Source: a bacterium
Lineage (GTDB): Bacteria; Patescibacteriota; Minisyncoccia; Ryanbacterales; 2-02-FULL-48-12
NCBI GenBank assembly: GCA_005239605.1
Contig: SBBS01000099.1
Coordinates: 1-7,368, forward strand
Length of the DNA: 7,368 nucleotides
Direction: 5' to 3'
The notes under the pieces are model-generated. The model had not been told where the DNA came from, did not search any database, and worked only from the letters and a program-made list of their open reading frames with translations. Each line of letters starts with the position of its first letter. The first letter of the stretch is position 1. Shown one piece after another: positions 1-5,787 of the stretch. A program made the position numbers and the translations under genes.

Positions 1-20
1 AAATTTTGAAGCGCCAGCAG
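1..20. repeat. Terminal direct repeat, left copy
   Basis: The first 20 bases (AAATTTTGAAGCGCCAGCAG) are identical to the last 20 (7349-7368). Either the molecule or assembly graph closes on itself here, or both ends stop inside the same dispersed repeat. Nothing upstream is visible, so the true repeat may be longer. The genes between the copies are ordinary chromosomal ones, which makes a natural 7.3-kb circle less likely. Confidence 0.85.
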
Positions 21-32
21 GGCTCACGCAAG

Positions 33-99
33 AAATTTTCACCAAGCCCCGGCCGGATTTCGGGAATTTTTAGCCGAAAATTTATTAAGGGACAGGTCT
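33..99 (+). repeat. Left half of a large imperfect inverted repeat
   Basis: This stretch matches the reverse complement of 7287-7354 at three points in the same order. AAATTTTCACC (33-43) pairs with 7344-7354. GCCCC (46-50) pairs with 7336-7340. A perfect 23-bp box (77-99, containing TTAAGGGACAGGTCT) pairs with 7287-7309. The bases between are of similar length (33 against 34 between the outer two blocks) but diverged. If the two ends of the window are joined through their shared 20 bases, the halves form one long hairpin. It is probably a dispersed REP/MITE-like element; no transposase is visible here. Confidence 0.7.
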
Positions 100-106
100 C
101 ATATAG

Positions 107-129
107 AACATGGTCAATTGACCTATGTT
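107..129. promoter_or_regulatory. Dyad overlapping the ctpA -35, possible operator
   Basis: A perfect 12-bp palindrome, GGTCAATTGACC, lies at 112-123. It extends outward as AACAT (107-111) against ATGTT (125-129) with one unpaired T at 124. Its right half is the proposed -35 box of the ctpA promoter, so a bound dimeric regulator would block transcription. The following T-run (128-134) also gives a weak terminator look for a gene upstream of the window, but the stem is AT-rich and has almost no loop. Confidence 0.35.
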
Positions 130-146
130 TTTTTATTTGCGATACT
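118..146 (+). promoter_or_regulatory. Candidate sigma-70-type promoter of ctpA
   Basis: TTGACC (118-123) is followed after exactly 17 bases by GATACT (141-146), preceded by TGC (138-140), the extended -10 pattern. The first transcribed base would fall about 7 bases after the -10, which is at or next to the ATG at 153. No ribosome binding site precedes that ATG. This predicts a leaderless ctpA transcript, probably continuing into rplI and pyrG. Confidence 0.5.
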
Positions 147-152
147 GTATAC

Positions 153-1361
153 ATGTTATTCAAAAAAGTTAGCTTATTTTTTACAGCATTCGTTGTAATT
201 TGCGCCGGGTTTGGCATAGGAGTGTATGTGGGGTACAGTCAGCGGCCCGCAATTGACCAAGTAACCTCGTTATATAACAAGGAAACCGCAAAGCCGGCAG
301 AGGTTGATTTTTCGCTATTTTGGAAAGCATGGAATTTGATAGAAGAAAAATATGTTGCGTCTGGCAATCTGGACCGTCAAAAAATGGTCTATGGAGCCAT
401 AAGCGGCATGGTAGGCGCGCTTGATGACCCCTACACGGTGTTTTTCCCGCCGGTGGAAAAAGAACTCTTTGAATCGGAAATTGAAGGAAAATTTGAAGGT
501 ATAGGCGCGGAAATTGGCATGCCCAAGGGGATACTCACCATCATTTCTCCGCTTACAGGTTCGCCCGCCGCAAAAGCCGGATTGCTTCCGGGTGATAAAA
601 TCGTGCGCATAGATGATGCCGTAACAACAGATTTAACGCTTGATGAAGCCGTGCGCCTTATTCGCGGGGAAAAGGGAACAGAGGTGGCGCTTACCATTTT
701 GCGTAACGGAGAAGACGAAACGCGCGTTATAAAAATCACGCGTGACACCATTCGAATTCCCGTTCTTGATATGGAAAAACGGGACGGGGGCGTTTTTATA
801 ATTCGTTTGTATAATTTTTCCGAAGAAGCGCCGCATGAATTTCGCAAGGCTCTTCAAGAAATGGCGCGTTCGGGAAGCAATAAACTCGTGCTTGATTTAC
901 GAAATAATCCAGGCGGATTTTTGGAAGCGTCCGTAGACATTGCAAGCTGGTTTTTGGAATCGGGAAAAGTTGTCGCCCGAGAAGCGTTTGGCGATGGCAC
1001 TGAACTTGAGCATAGAAGCCGCGGATACAATGCGCTTGGCGCTATTCCTATGGTGATACTCATAAATAACGGCTCCGCATCGGCGTCTGAAATTCTTGCG
1101 GGAGCGCTGCGTGATCATCTTAAAATACAGCTTGTCGGCGTAAAAACATTCGGCAAGGGCTCGGTGCAAGAGTTGGTTGAAGTTACGAATGACGCCTCAT
1201 TGAAAGTAACAATCGCGCGCTGGCTTACTCCGTCAGGCGTTTCGCTTTCTGAAAATGGCCTTGATCCGGATGTGATAGTTGAAATGACTCCCGAAGACAT
1301 GGAGGAATTGCGCGATCCGCAAATGGAAAAAGCTCTTGAAATACTTCGGGGAATGGAGTAA
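153..1361 (+). CDS. ctpA: S41-family C-terminal processing peptidase (CtpA)
   Basis: 402-residue membrane-anchored serine protease that cleaves proteins near their C-termini on the outer face of the membrane; relatives control murein hydrolases and envelope proteins. A short basic N-terminus precedes a hydrophobic segment at about 6-28. A PDZ domain spans about 118-203, with the carrier-type GSPAAKAGLLPGDKI stretch. The S41 core follows, with LDLRNNPGG at 247-255. The serine-lysine dyad is intact: Ser310 in GSASASE and Lys335 in FGKGSVQ, 25 residues apart as in E. coli Prc (Ser452/Lys477), and Gln339 is kept. I chose ATG 153 because it gives a normal signal-anchor; a longer frame from TTG 6 would translate the terminal repeat and promoter. 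No Shine-Dalgarno is seen. It leads the ctpA-rplI-pyrG block, 11 bases before rplI. Confidence 0.93.
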   Translation: MLFKKVSLFFTAFVVICAGFGIGVYVGYSQRPAIDQVTSLYNKETAKPAEVDFSLFWKAWNLIEEKYVASGNLDRQKMVYGAISGMVGALDDPYTVFFPPVEKELFESEIEGKFEGIGAEIGMPKGILTIISPLTGSPAAKAGLLPGDKIVRIDDAVTTDLTLDEAVRLIRGEKGTEVALTILRNGEDETRVIKITRDTIRIPVLDMEKRDGGVFIIRLYNFSEEAPHEFRKALQEMARSGSNKLVLDLRNNPGGFLEASVDIASWFLESGKVVAREAFGDGTELEHRSRGYNALGAIPMVILINNGSASASEILAGALRDHLKIQLVGVKTFGKGSVQELVEVTNDASLKVTIARWLTPSGVSLSENGLDPDVIVEMTPEDMEELRDPQMEKALEILRGME

Positions 1362-1372
1362 GATGGAACGAT

Positions 1373-1822
1373 ATGCAAATAATCTTGCTAAAACAGGTGC
1401 AAAAATTAGGCAACCGAGGCGATGTAAAAGACGTATCAGCCGGGTATTTTCGCAATTTTCTTTTCCCGCGCGGTCTGGCTGAATTGGCAACCAACACACG
1501 TCTAAAACGCGCGGAACTTATGCGCGCCGAAACCGCAAAACAGCAAGTTAAGGACCGGCAAGCATTTTTGGCGTTGCTCAAGGCATTAGAAAAAGAAAAA
1601 ATTATATTATTACGAAAAGCAACGAACGAGGGACGTTTGTTCGGGTCTGTCACCCAAGAAGATATTCAAGACGCGTTGGCTCAAAAAGGATATAAGTTGG
1701 ATCAAAAATATATTCATCTTGAAACGCATATCAAAGAACTCGGCGCCTATTCCGTATTATTGAAATTTGACGAAGCCATTACTGGTTCTATTTCCATAAC
1801 CGTGGAGCGTGAAGCACAATAA
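1373..1822 (+). CDS. rplI: 50S ribosomal protein L9
   Basis: 149 residues, the usual L9 length. L9 binds 23S rRNA at the base of the L1 stalk and helps keep the reading frame. The N-terminal RNA-binding domain (1-40) carries the family signature, including GYFRNFLFPRGLA at 24-36. A lysine- and alanine-rich helix (about 41-75) joins it to the C-terminal domain, which contains GRLFGSVT at 87-94. A weak GGA sits 5-6 bases before the ATG, 11 bases after the ctpA stop, so it is probably co-transcribed with ctpA. It is not beside rpsF, ssb or rpsR, its common partners. Some CPR lineages are reported to lack L9, so its presence has taxonomic value. Its last 14 bases overlap the pyrG start. Confidence 0.97.
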   Translation: MQIILLKQVQKLGNRGDVKDVSAGYFRNFLFPRGLAELATNTRLKRAELMRAETAKQQVKDRQAFLALLKALEKEKIILLRKATNEGRLFGSVTQEDIQDALAQKGYKLDQKYIHLETHIKELGAYSVLLKFDEAITGSISITVEREAQ

Positions 1823-3452
1823 CATCAGATATATTTTTGTGGTGGGGGGAGTAATGTCCGGCATTGGCAAGGGTATTGCGACATCTTCCATCGGCAAAAT
1901 TCTTCAATCACGCGGATACCGCGTAACAGCTCTCAAAATTGATCCTTATATAAACGTGGACGCGGGCACCATGAATCCCGTAGAACACGGGGAAGTTTTT
2001 GTTACGAGCGACGGTATGGAATGCGACCAAGATATAGGCAATTATGAGCGGTTTTTAGGAGAAGAGATGCATGCCTATAATTATATGACAACGGGTGCGG
2101 TGTATCTTTCCGTTATAACAAAAGAGCGTAATCTTGAATTTGGCGGCGCATGTGTGGAAGTAGTGCCTCATGTGCCGGAAGAAGTCATACAGAGAATTGA
2201 ACGCGCCGCGGCGCGTACAAAAGCAGACTTTGTCATGGTGGAAATTGGCGGTACGGTTGGCGAATATCAAAATCTTTTATTTTTGGAAGCAGGGCGCATG
2301 ATGAAATTACAGCGCCCTGATCAGGTTCTTTTTGTAATGGTAAGCTATTTCCCCATTCCCCAAATGATAGGGGAGATGAAGACAAAACCCACGCAATACG
2401 CGGTGCGTTCGTTAAATACAGCTGGAATTCAGCCCGATATTATTCTTGCCCGTTCATCGGTTCCGCTTGATAAGCCGAGAAAACAGAAAGTGTCGGTATT
2501 TTGCAACATGCAGGAAGAAGATATCATTTCAGCTCCGGATGTTTCTTCTATTTATGAAGTTCCTCTTAATTTTGAAAAAGAAAGGCTGGGAGACCGCCTG
2601 CTGGAAAAATTTCGCATGCCGGTTCGCAAAAAGAAAGATATGAGCGCGTGGGCAGAGCGTGTGCGCCAAGCTCGCAATGCAAAAAAACCGATAAAAATCG
2701 GCATCGTGGGAAAGTATTTTGGTACGGGCGCGTTTACGCTTTCCGATTCATATATTTCGGTAATTGAAGCGCTGAAACACGCGGCATGGGCGGAAAAACG
2801 ATTTCCGGAACTGCATTGGCTGAACGCGGAAGAATACGAGAAAGATCCAAAAGCTCTTTGGAGTTTGCGGGATTTTGACGGTATCGTGGTGCCGGGCGGA
2901 TTTGGCAGCCGCGGCGTGGAAGGAAAAATGCGCGTTATAGAATTCTGCCGAAAAAATAACATGCCGTATCTCGGATTATGCTATGGCATGCATTTGGCTA
3001 TTGTAGAGTTTGCGCGAAATATGGCGCTGATGGAAGGCGCGCATACTACGGAAGTGGATCCGCAAACAAAATATCCGGTAATAGACGTAATGCCCGAGCA
3101 AAAAGAGAATATAGCCGCAAAACATATGGGCGGTTCTATGCGCTTGGGTTCTTACGCATGCCGCCTGCAGGCGGGAACAAAAGCCTATAATGCCTATAGG
3201 GTACCGCGCGTAAAAGAACGCCACCGGCATCGGTATGAATTAAACAATGCGTTTCGCGAGCGTCTCATAAAAAAAGGCCTCGTTATGTCGGGGATAAACC
3301 CGGAACGAGATCTCGTTGAAATAATTGAGCTTCCGGATCATCCGTTTTTTGTGGGAACGCAATTTCATCCGGAATTCCAATCACGATTTCTGGACCCGCA
3401 TCCGTTGTTTCTCGCTTTTATACAGGCCGCGACAAAGAAGGTTTCGCCGTAA
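1809..3452 (+). CDS. pyrG: CTP synthase (glutamine-hydrolysing)
   Basis: 547 residues (E. coli has 545). It makes CTP from UTP, ATP and glutamine as a cytoplasmic tetramer, the last step of pyrimidine nucleotide synthesis. The synthase domain (about 1-270) starts with YIFVVGGVMSGIGKG, the ATP-binding loop, followed by KIDPYINVDAGTM and EHGEVFVT. Metal-site residues are seen in DIGNYERF and VEIGGTVG. The class I glutaminase domain (about 295-545) has GGFGSRG, the nucleophile Cys391 in GLCYGM, RHRHRYE, and His520/Glu522 in FHPEF, so both halves look active. The GTG at 1809 is the only reasonable start: a frame stop lies at 1797, and the next start-type codons would cut the P-loop strand. GGAG is only one base from it, so translation probably couples to rplI termination. 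Confidence 0.97.
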   Translation: MKHNNIRYIFVVGGVMSGIGKGIATSSIGKILQSRGYRVTALKIDPYINVDAGTMNPVEHGEVFVTSDGMECDQDIGNYERFLGEEMHAYNYMTTGAVYLSVITKERNLEFGGACVEVVPHVPEEVIQRIERAAARTKADFVMVEIGGTVGEYQNLLFLEAGRMMKLQRPDQVLFVMVSYFPIPQMIGEMKTKPTQYAVRSLNTAGIQPDIILARSSVPLDKPRKQKVSVFCNMQEEDIISAPDVSSIYEVPLNFEKERLGDRLLEKFRMPVRKKKDMSAWAERVRQARNAKKPIKIGIVGKYFGTGAFTLSDSYISVIEALKHAAWAEKRFPELHWLNAEEYEKDPKALWSLRDFDGIVVPGGFGSRGVEGKMRVIEFCRKNNMPYLGLCYGMHLAIVEFARNMALMEGAHTTEVDPQTKYPVIDVMPEQKENIAAKHMGGSMRLGSYACRLQAGTKAYNAYRVPRVKERHRHRYELNNAFRERLIKKGLVMSGINPERDLVEIIELPDHPFFVGTQFHPEFQSRFLDPHPLFLAFIQAATKKVSP

Positions 3453-3717
3453 CGCTTACAACTTTTTTGCGTATAATGGCGCCGTTAAATTTTTGTTTCC
3501 GTTTCGTTGAGAAAGCAACAAAACCATTATGAATCGCATACAGCGTAAAATCACGTCCCTGACGAACGCCCGATCCCGGAAGAACGCGTGAACCGACTTG
3601 GCGAACAATAATATTGCCCGCAATCACACGGCCTCCGTCATGGATTTTCACTCCCCGATATTTTGGTTGTGAGTCGCGGACATTCGCTGTGGAACCCGCA
3701 GATTTAGTATGTGCCAT
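3418..3717 (-). CDS. rpmA: 50S ribosomal protein L27
   Basis: 99 residues. L27 lies near the peptidyl-transferase centre and its N-terminal tail contacts the tRNA acceptor end. The family start MAHTKSAGST is clear, followed by GVKIHDGGRVIAGNIIVRQVG (22-42) and GRDFTLYA (54-61), as in bacterial L27. It begins directly with MAH, with no N-terminal extension of the kind cleaved in Firmicutes. The usual partner rplU (L21) is absent. The frame stays open upstream to 3927, but that extension is antisense to the next gene and unlike L27. No Shine-Dalgarno is seen before the ATG. Its last 35 bases (residues 89-99, tail AKPSLSRPV) overlap the end of convergent pyrG. Confidence 0.95.
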   Translation of the reverse strand: MAHTKSAGSTANVRDSQPKYRGVKIHDGGRVIAGNIIVRQVGSRVLPGSGVRQGRDFTLYAIHNGFVAFSTKRKQKFNGAIIRKKVVSVTAKPSLSRPV

Positions 3718-3742
3718 AAAATAAGGAGCGTAGGTTAGTAAT

Positions 3743-4135
3743 ATGTTTCCAACAATAGCAAAACTTATAAAAAATAGCAAGGAATGGTTAGAAGGGAACA
3801 ATGACACAGTTTTCCTTGCTTTGGCAGTGTTTTTAGGGGTTTTATTGGCCGGGGGCGGGTTTCGGCTGTATACTCTATGGCAAGAGCGCGTTCCTATTAC
3901 CCTTGTGGAGGAAAATAAAACAGACATAGTTTTGGAAGAAAATCTTACGGAGAAATATGCGACGGCATCAGGGCTCCCCGGATTGGTAGCGGCAAGCAGA
4001 AATGGAAAGCGTTATTACTATCCGTGGTGCGGCGGATTAAATCGCATTAAAGAAATAAATAAAATTTGGTTTAAAACGGTGGCAGAAGCCGAGAGGGCAG
4101 GATACACTCTTGCGTCCGGATGCGATGAGTTGTAG
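3743..4135 (+). CDS. Membrane-anchored protein with Ada-like two-cysteine domain
   Basis: 130 residues. A basic N-terminus (KLIKNSK) precedes one membrane segment at about 22-44, so the rest should lie outside the cell. After a short linker, residues 82-127 (SRNGKRYYYPWCGG, then RIKEINKIWF, then AERAGYTLASGC) match the pattern of the small Ada-like metal-binding or nuclease-tail domain: S-x-N-G-x-x-Y-hydrophobic-x-x-C, a Lys-rich strand, A-x-x-A-G-Y, and a final Cys. Only Cys96 and Cys127 are present, against four metal-binding cysteines in Ada itself, so metal binding is uncertain. Similar short anchored proteins are, as I recall, common in Parcubacteria; function unknown. AAGGAG lies 14 bases before the ATG and TAGG 8 bases before it. 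It diverges from rpmA with a 25-base gap. Confidence 0.8.
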   Translation: MFPTIAKLIKNSKEWLEGNNDTVFLALAVFLGVLLAGGGFRLYTLWQERVPITLVEENKTDIVLEENLTEKYATASGLPGLVAASRNGKRYYYPWCGGLNRIKEINKIWFKTVAEAERAGYTLASGCDEL

Positions 4136-4149
4136 AGTAAGCAGTAAGC
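4136..4149. repeat. Two tandem copies of AGTAAGC
   Basis: AGTAAGC occurs twice directly in tandem immediately after the stop of the Ada-like protein gene. It is the only structure I see in the 52-base gap before the next gene, apart from that gene's ribosome binding site. Confidence 0.4.
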
Positions 4150-4187
4150 GCTAAGTTCTAAAGATTAAAACAAAAGAGGATCCAGAT

Positions 4188-4439
4188 ATGCCAGATGTAC
4201 CAAAAGGTTGGTTTAATCCCAATAATATTGGCGAAACATTAAGAAACCTCATTCAAACGGCTGAACCAGATCCGGAATACAAAAAAACACTAACCCCGGA
4301 TAAATTCAAAACAGACCTTCTGGATGAGCTAAAATTTCTTGCGCCGCTCAGTGAAGAACAAGTGGATAAAGTACGCATCTATATTGAACAAAACATAAGT
4401 AACCTCATGCGCCTATGGTTCTCCATACACGGGGGCTAA
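4188..4439 (+). CDS. Small unrecognised protein (83 aa)
   Basis: I do not recognise the family. The product is small, hydrophilic and probably helical, with no signal peptide, membrane segment or cysteine. It starts MPDVPKGWFNPNN, has a proline-rich stretch (AEPDPEYKKTLTPDKF, about 25-40) and ends in a likely amphipathic helix (EEQVDKVRIYIEQNISNLMRLWF). It is likely real: AGAGGA sits 7 bases before the ATG, the stop is followed by a strong terminator at 4454, and it fills the gap between its neighbours exactly, with one base between its stop and the convergent nuclease stop. It probably shares a transcript with the Ada-like gene 52 bases upstream. Its function cannot be inferred from context. 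Confidence 0.75.
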   Translation: MPDVPKGWFNPNNIGETLRNLIQTAEPDPEYKKTLTPDKFKTDLLDELKFLAPLSEEQVDKVRIYIEQNISNLMRLWFSIHGG

Positions 4440-4440
4440 A

Positions 4441-5637
4441 TTATGCTTCTTCCGCCGACTCAACAAAGTCGGCATTTTTTTTGAAAGTGGCAGTCAACAC
4501 ATCAATTTTTTTCGCATCAGAGCGCGCCTCCAACACCTGCTCCTTGAGCGGCTCGGGCAAAGATGTAATGATGGCTTTTAATTGCTTGTCATCGGGTTTT
4601 AAGAGCGCGTTCCACACATCAAGCCGATTTGCCGCTTCAAGCGCGGCATGAATCTTTTCGTAGTCATAAGAAAACCGCTCTTGCACAGTTTTTGAAATAA
4701 CCCCCATGTCTCCAAACACTCGCGTAAGACCCTCTTGATCCATATATAATTTAATATCGGTTTGAAGTTCGGCGAGGCGTTTTGCTGTATCTTGACTTGC
4801 TTTTTTCAGGGTAAAATATTCTGTAATTGTTTTTTCTATATTCTGTATCCCGCTTACCGCTATTTGCTTATTGCTATACAAAAATTTCCACGCGGGACAC
4901 ATGGCTTTATAACCGCACCAATCGCACAGAGCGGACGGTTGGGGAGGGAAGTCATCAGATGCGGTACGATTTTCTATATCGCGAATTATTGCAAGCAGTT
5001 CCTGTTGCATGCGTTCCGAGTCTTCTGCTTTCCGTATGGTTGTTATTTTTTCGTTGTGTTTTACATAGTATAGAGAAAGCGTAACCATGTGCGATGCTAT
5101 ATGCGGCCACCGGCGTAAAAGCCCTAGATGATACAGCGAAAGCTGGAGATCATTATCCACGCCTTCTTGAGATTTCATTTTGCGGCTTGTTTTGTAGTCA
5201 ATGATTTCGTATGTCTCATCGGTTGACTTGTCTATACGGTCAATAATGCCCGCAAGAACATGCGCAGCGCCGGTTTTTGGATCCGGTAACGATATCTCAA
5301 AACGCAATTCCATATCCACCACATTAAAATTCCATGGCTGATTTTTTGCATAAAACCGCTTTAAGATGTTCTCGCCTTGGGTAACATAGAGAGAACGCTC
5401 ATCCTCTGTTATATTCGCAATGTCAGATGATTGCCAGGAGTCCCGAAAATACGCAATGACTTCGTCCAAAGAAGGGTATAAGGGATCGCGTAAAAAAAGA
5501 AATTTGAGAGAGCTATGAATGAGTGTGCCAAACACCGCTTCCTTTGACTTGGGAGTTTTTATCTTATCTATCTCCTGGAATTTATATTTTTGCGGGCATT
5601 GCCGGAATGTTTCCAGCGCCGAGTAAGATGTTCGCAT
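4441..5637 (-). CDS. RecB-family PD-(D/E)XK nuclease with Fe-S-type cysteines
   Basis: 398 residues. Residues 1-255 form an AddB/Cas4/RecB-like exonuclease domain: SALETFRQCPQKYKF (Cys14), FGTLIHSSL (His41), GIIDRID (Asp133), IIDYKT (Asp147, Lys149) and QLSLYHLG (Gln165), a complete metal-dependent nuclease site. Cys14 with Cys238, Cys241 and Cys247 (C-x2-C-x5-C) matches the 4Fe-4S pattern of AddB and Cas4. No helicase domain is present and no CRISPR array is nearby, so a stand-alone repair or DNA-processing exonuclease is more likely than Cas4. About 140 helical residues at the C-terminus fall outside the core. ATG 5637 gives the usual MRTSYSALE start with AAAGAG about 8 bases upstream; a GTG at 5715 would add 26 unlike residues and has no binding site. 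It is third on the minus strand, behind a 150-base spacer. Confidence 0.88.
   Translation of the reverse strand: MRTSYSALETFRQCPQKYKFQEIDKIKTPKSKEAVFGTLIHSSLKFLFLRDPLYPSLDEVIAYFRDSWQSSDIANITEDERSLYVTQGENILKRFYAKNQPWNFNVVDMELRFEISLPDPKTGAAHVLAGIIDRIDKSTDETYEIIDYKTSRKMKSQEGVDNDLQLSLYHLGLLRRWPHIASHMVTLSLYYVKHNEKITTIRKAEDSERMQQELLAIIRDIENRTASDDFPPQPSALCDWCGYKAMCPAWKFLYSNKQIAVSGIQNIEKTITEYFTLKKASQDTAKRLAELQTDIKLYMDQEGLTRVFGDMGVISKTVQERFSYDYEKIHAALEAANRLDVWNALLKPDDKQLKAIITSLPEPLKEQVLEARSDAKKIDVLTATFKKNADFVESAEEA
4454..4482 (+). terminator. Rho-independent terminator of the plus-strand block
   Basis: GCCGACT (4454-4460), a six-base loop CAACAA, and AGTCGGC (4467-4473) form a perfect 7-bp stem, followed by A and eight T (4475-4482). 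It works only for plus-strand transcription, ending the 3743/4188 transcript. The hairpin lies wholly inside the 3' coding end of the convergent nuclease gene, where the complement encodes KKNADFVESAEE. Confidence 0.85.
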
Positions 5638-5682
5638 AAAGAAGCTCTTTTTTGAAGGAGAAATAAATGGGTATTCCGTATC

Positions 5683-5714
5683 ATAATATGTCGCACAATA
5701 TATCTTTTGCGACA
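5683..5714 (-). promoter_or_regulatory. Possible nuclease promoter region with dyad
   Basis: TGTCGCA (5689-5695) and TGCGACA (5708-5714) are perfect 7-bp inverted copies separated by 12 AT-rich bases. On the minus strand a -10-like TATTAT lies at 5688-5683, next to the dyad, giving a leader of about 38 bases before ATG 5637. No good -35 box is seen; the dyad occupies that place, as an activator or repressor site would. This is inference from spacing only. Confidence 0.3.
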
Positions 5715-5744
5715 CAGCAAAGTTTCTTTTCTTTATTCAAATGG

Positions 5745-5765
5745 ATCCCGCATCAAGTGCGGGAT
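5745..5765. repeat. Dispersed-type hairpin repeat
   Basis: ATCCCGCA (5745-5752), loop TCAAG and TGCGGGAT (5758-5765) form a perfect 8-bp stem, with flanks TGG before and GACA after. Hairpins of this form (a GGATCCCGC arm with a GCGGGATGACA arm) are well-known dispersed intergenic elements in several bacterial groups and give rise to spurious WIPHQVRDD-type reading frames. There is no T-run on either side, so it is not a classic terminator, but it could stabilise the 3' end of the upstream message. It lies 22 bases past the stop of the small membrane protein gene. Confidence 0.7.
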
Positions 5766-5787
5766 GACACAACAAGTGCCGACTCTT

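Noticed and set aside
6..152. A 49-residue N-terminal extension of CtpA from TTG at 6
   Set aside because: It would translate the terminal repeat, the promoter and the dyad, and puts a basic, unlike stretch before a normal signal-anchor that starts at ATG 153.
3472..3477. Perfect TATAAT on the plus strand after pyrG
   Set aside because: It lies inside the L27 coding region with no matching -35 box, and the next plus-strand gene is over 260 bases away.
3718..3927. A 70-residue N-terminal extension of L27
   Set aside because: L27 begins with the family start MAHTKSAGST at 3717; the extension is antisense to the Ada-like gene and has no L27 character.
4415..4651. Plus-strand reading frame of 78 codons over the nuclease 3' end
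   Set aside because: It is antisense to conserved nuclease coding sequence, crosses the terminator and has no ribosome binding site or recognisable protein character.
4441..5637. Cas4
   Set aside because: The cysteine and nuclease motifs fit, but the protein is about twice Cas4 length and no cas genes or array are near.
5638..5715. GTG start for the nuclease 26 codons upstream
   Set aside because: No ribosome binding site is near it, it overlaps the dyad, and family members start close to the MRTSYSALE motif.
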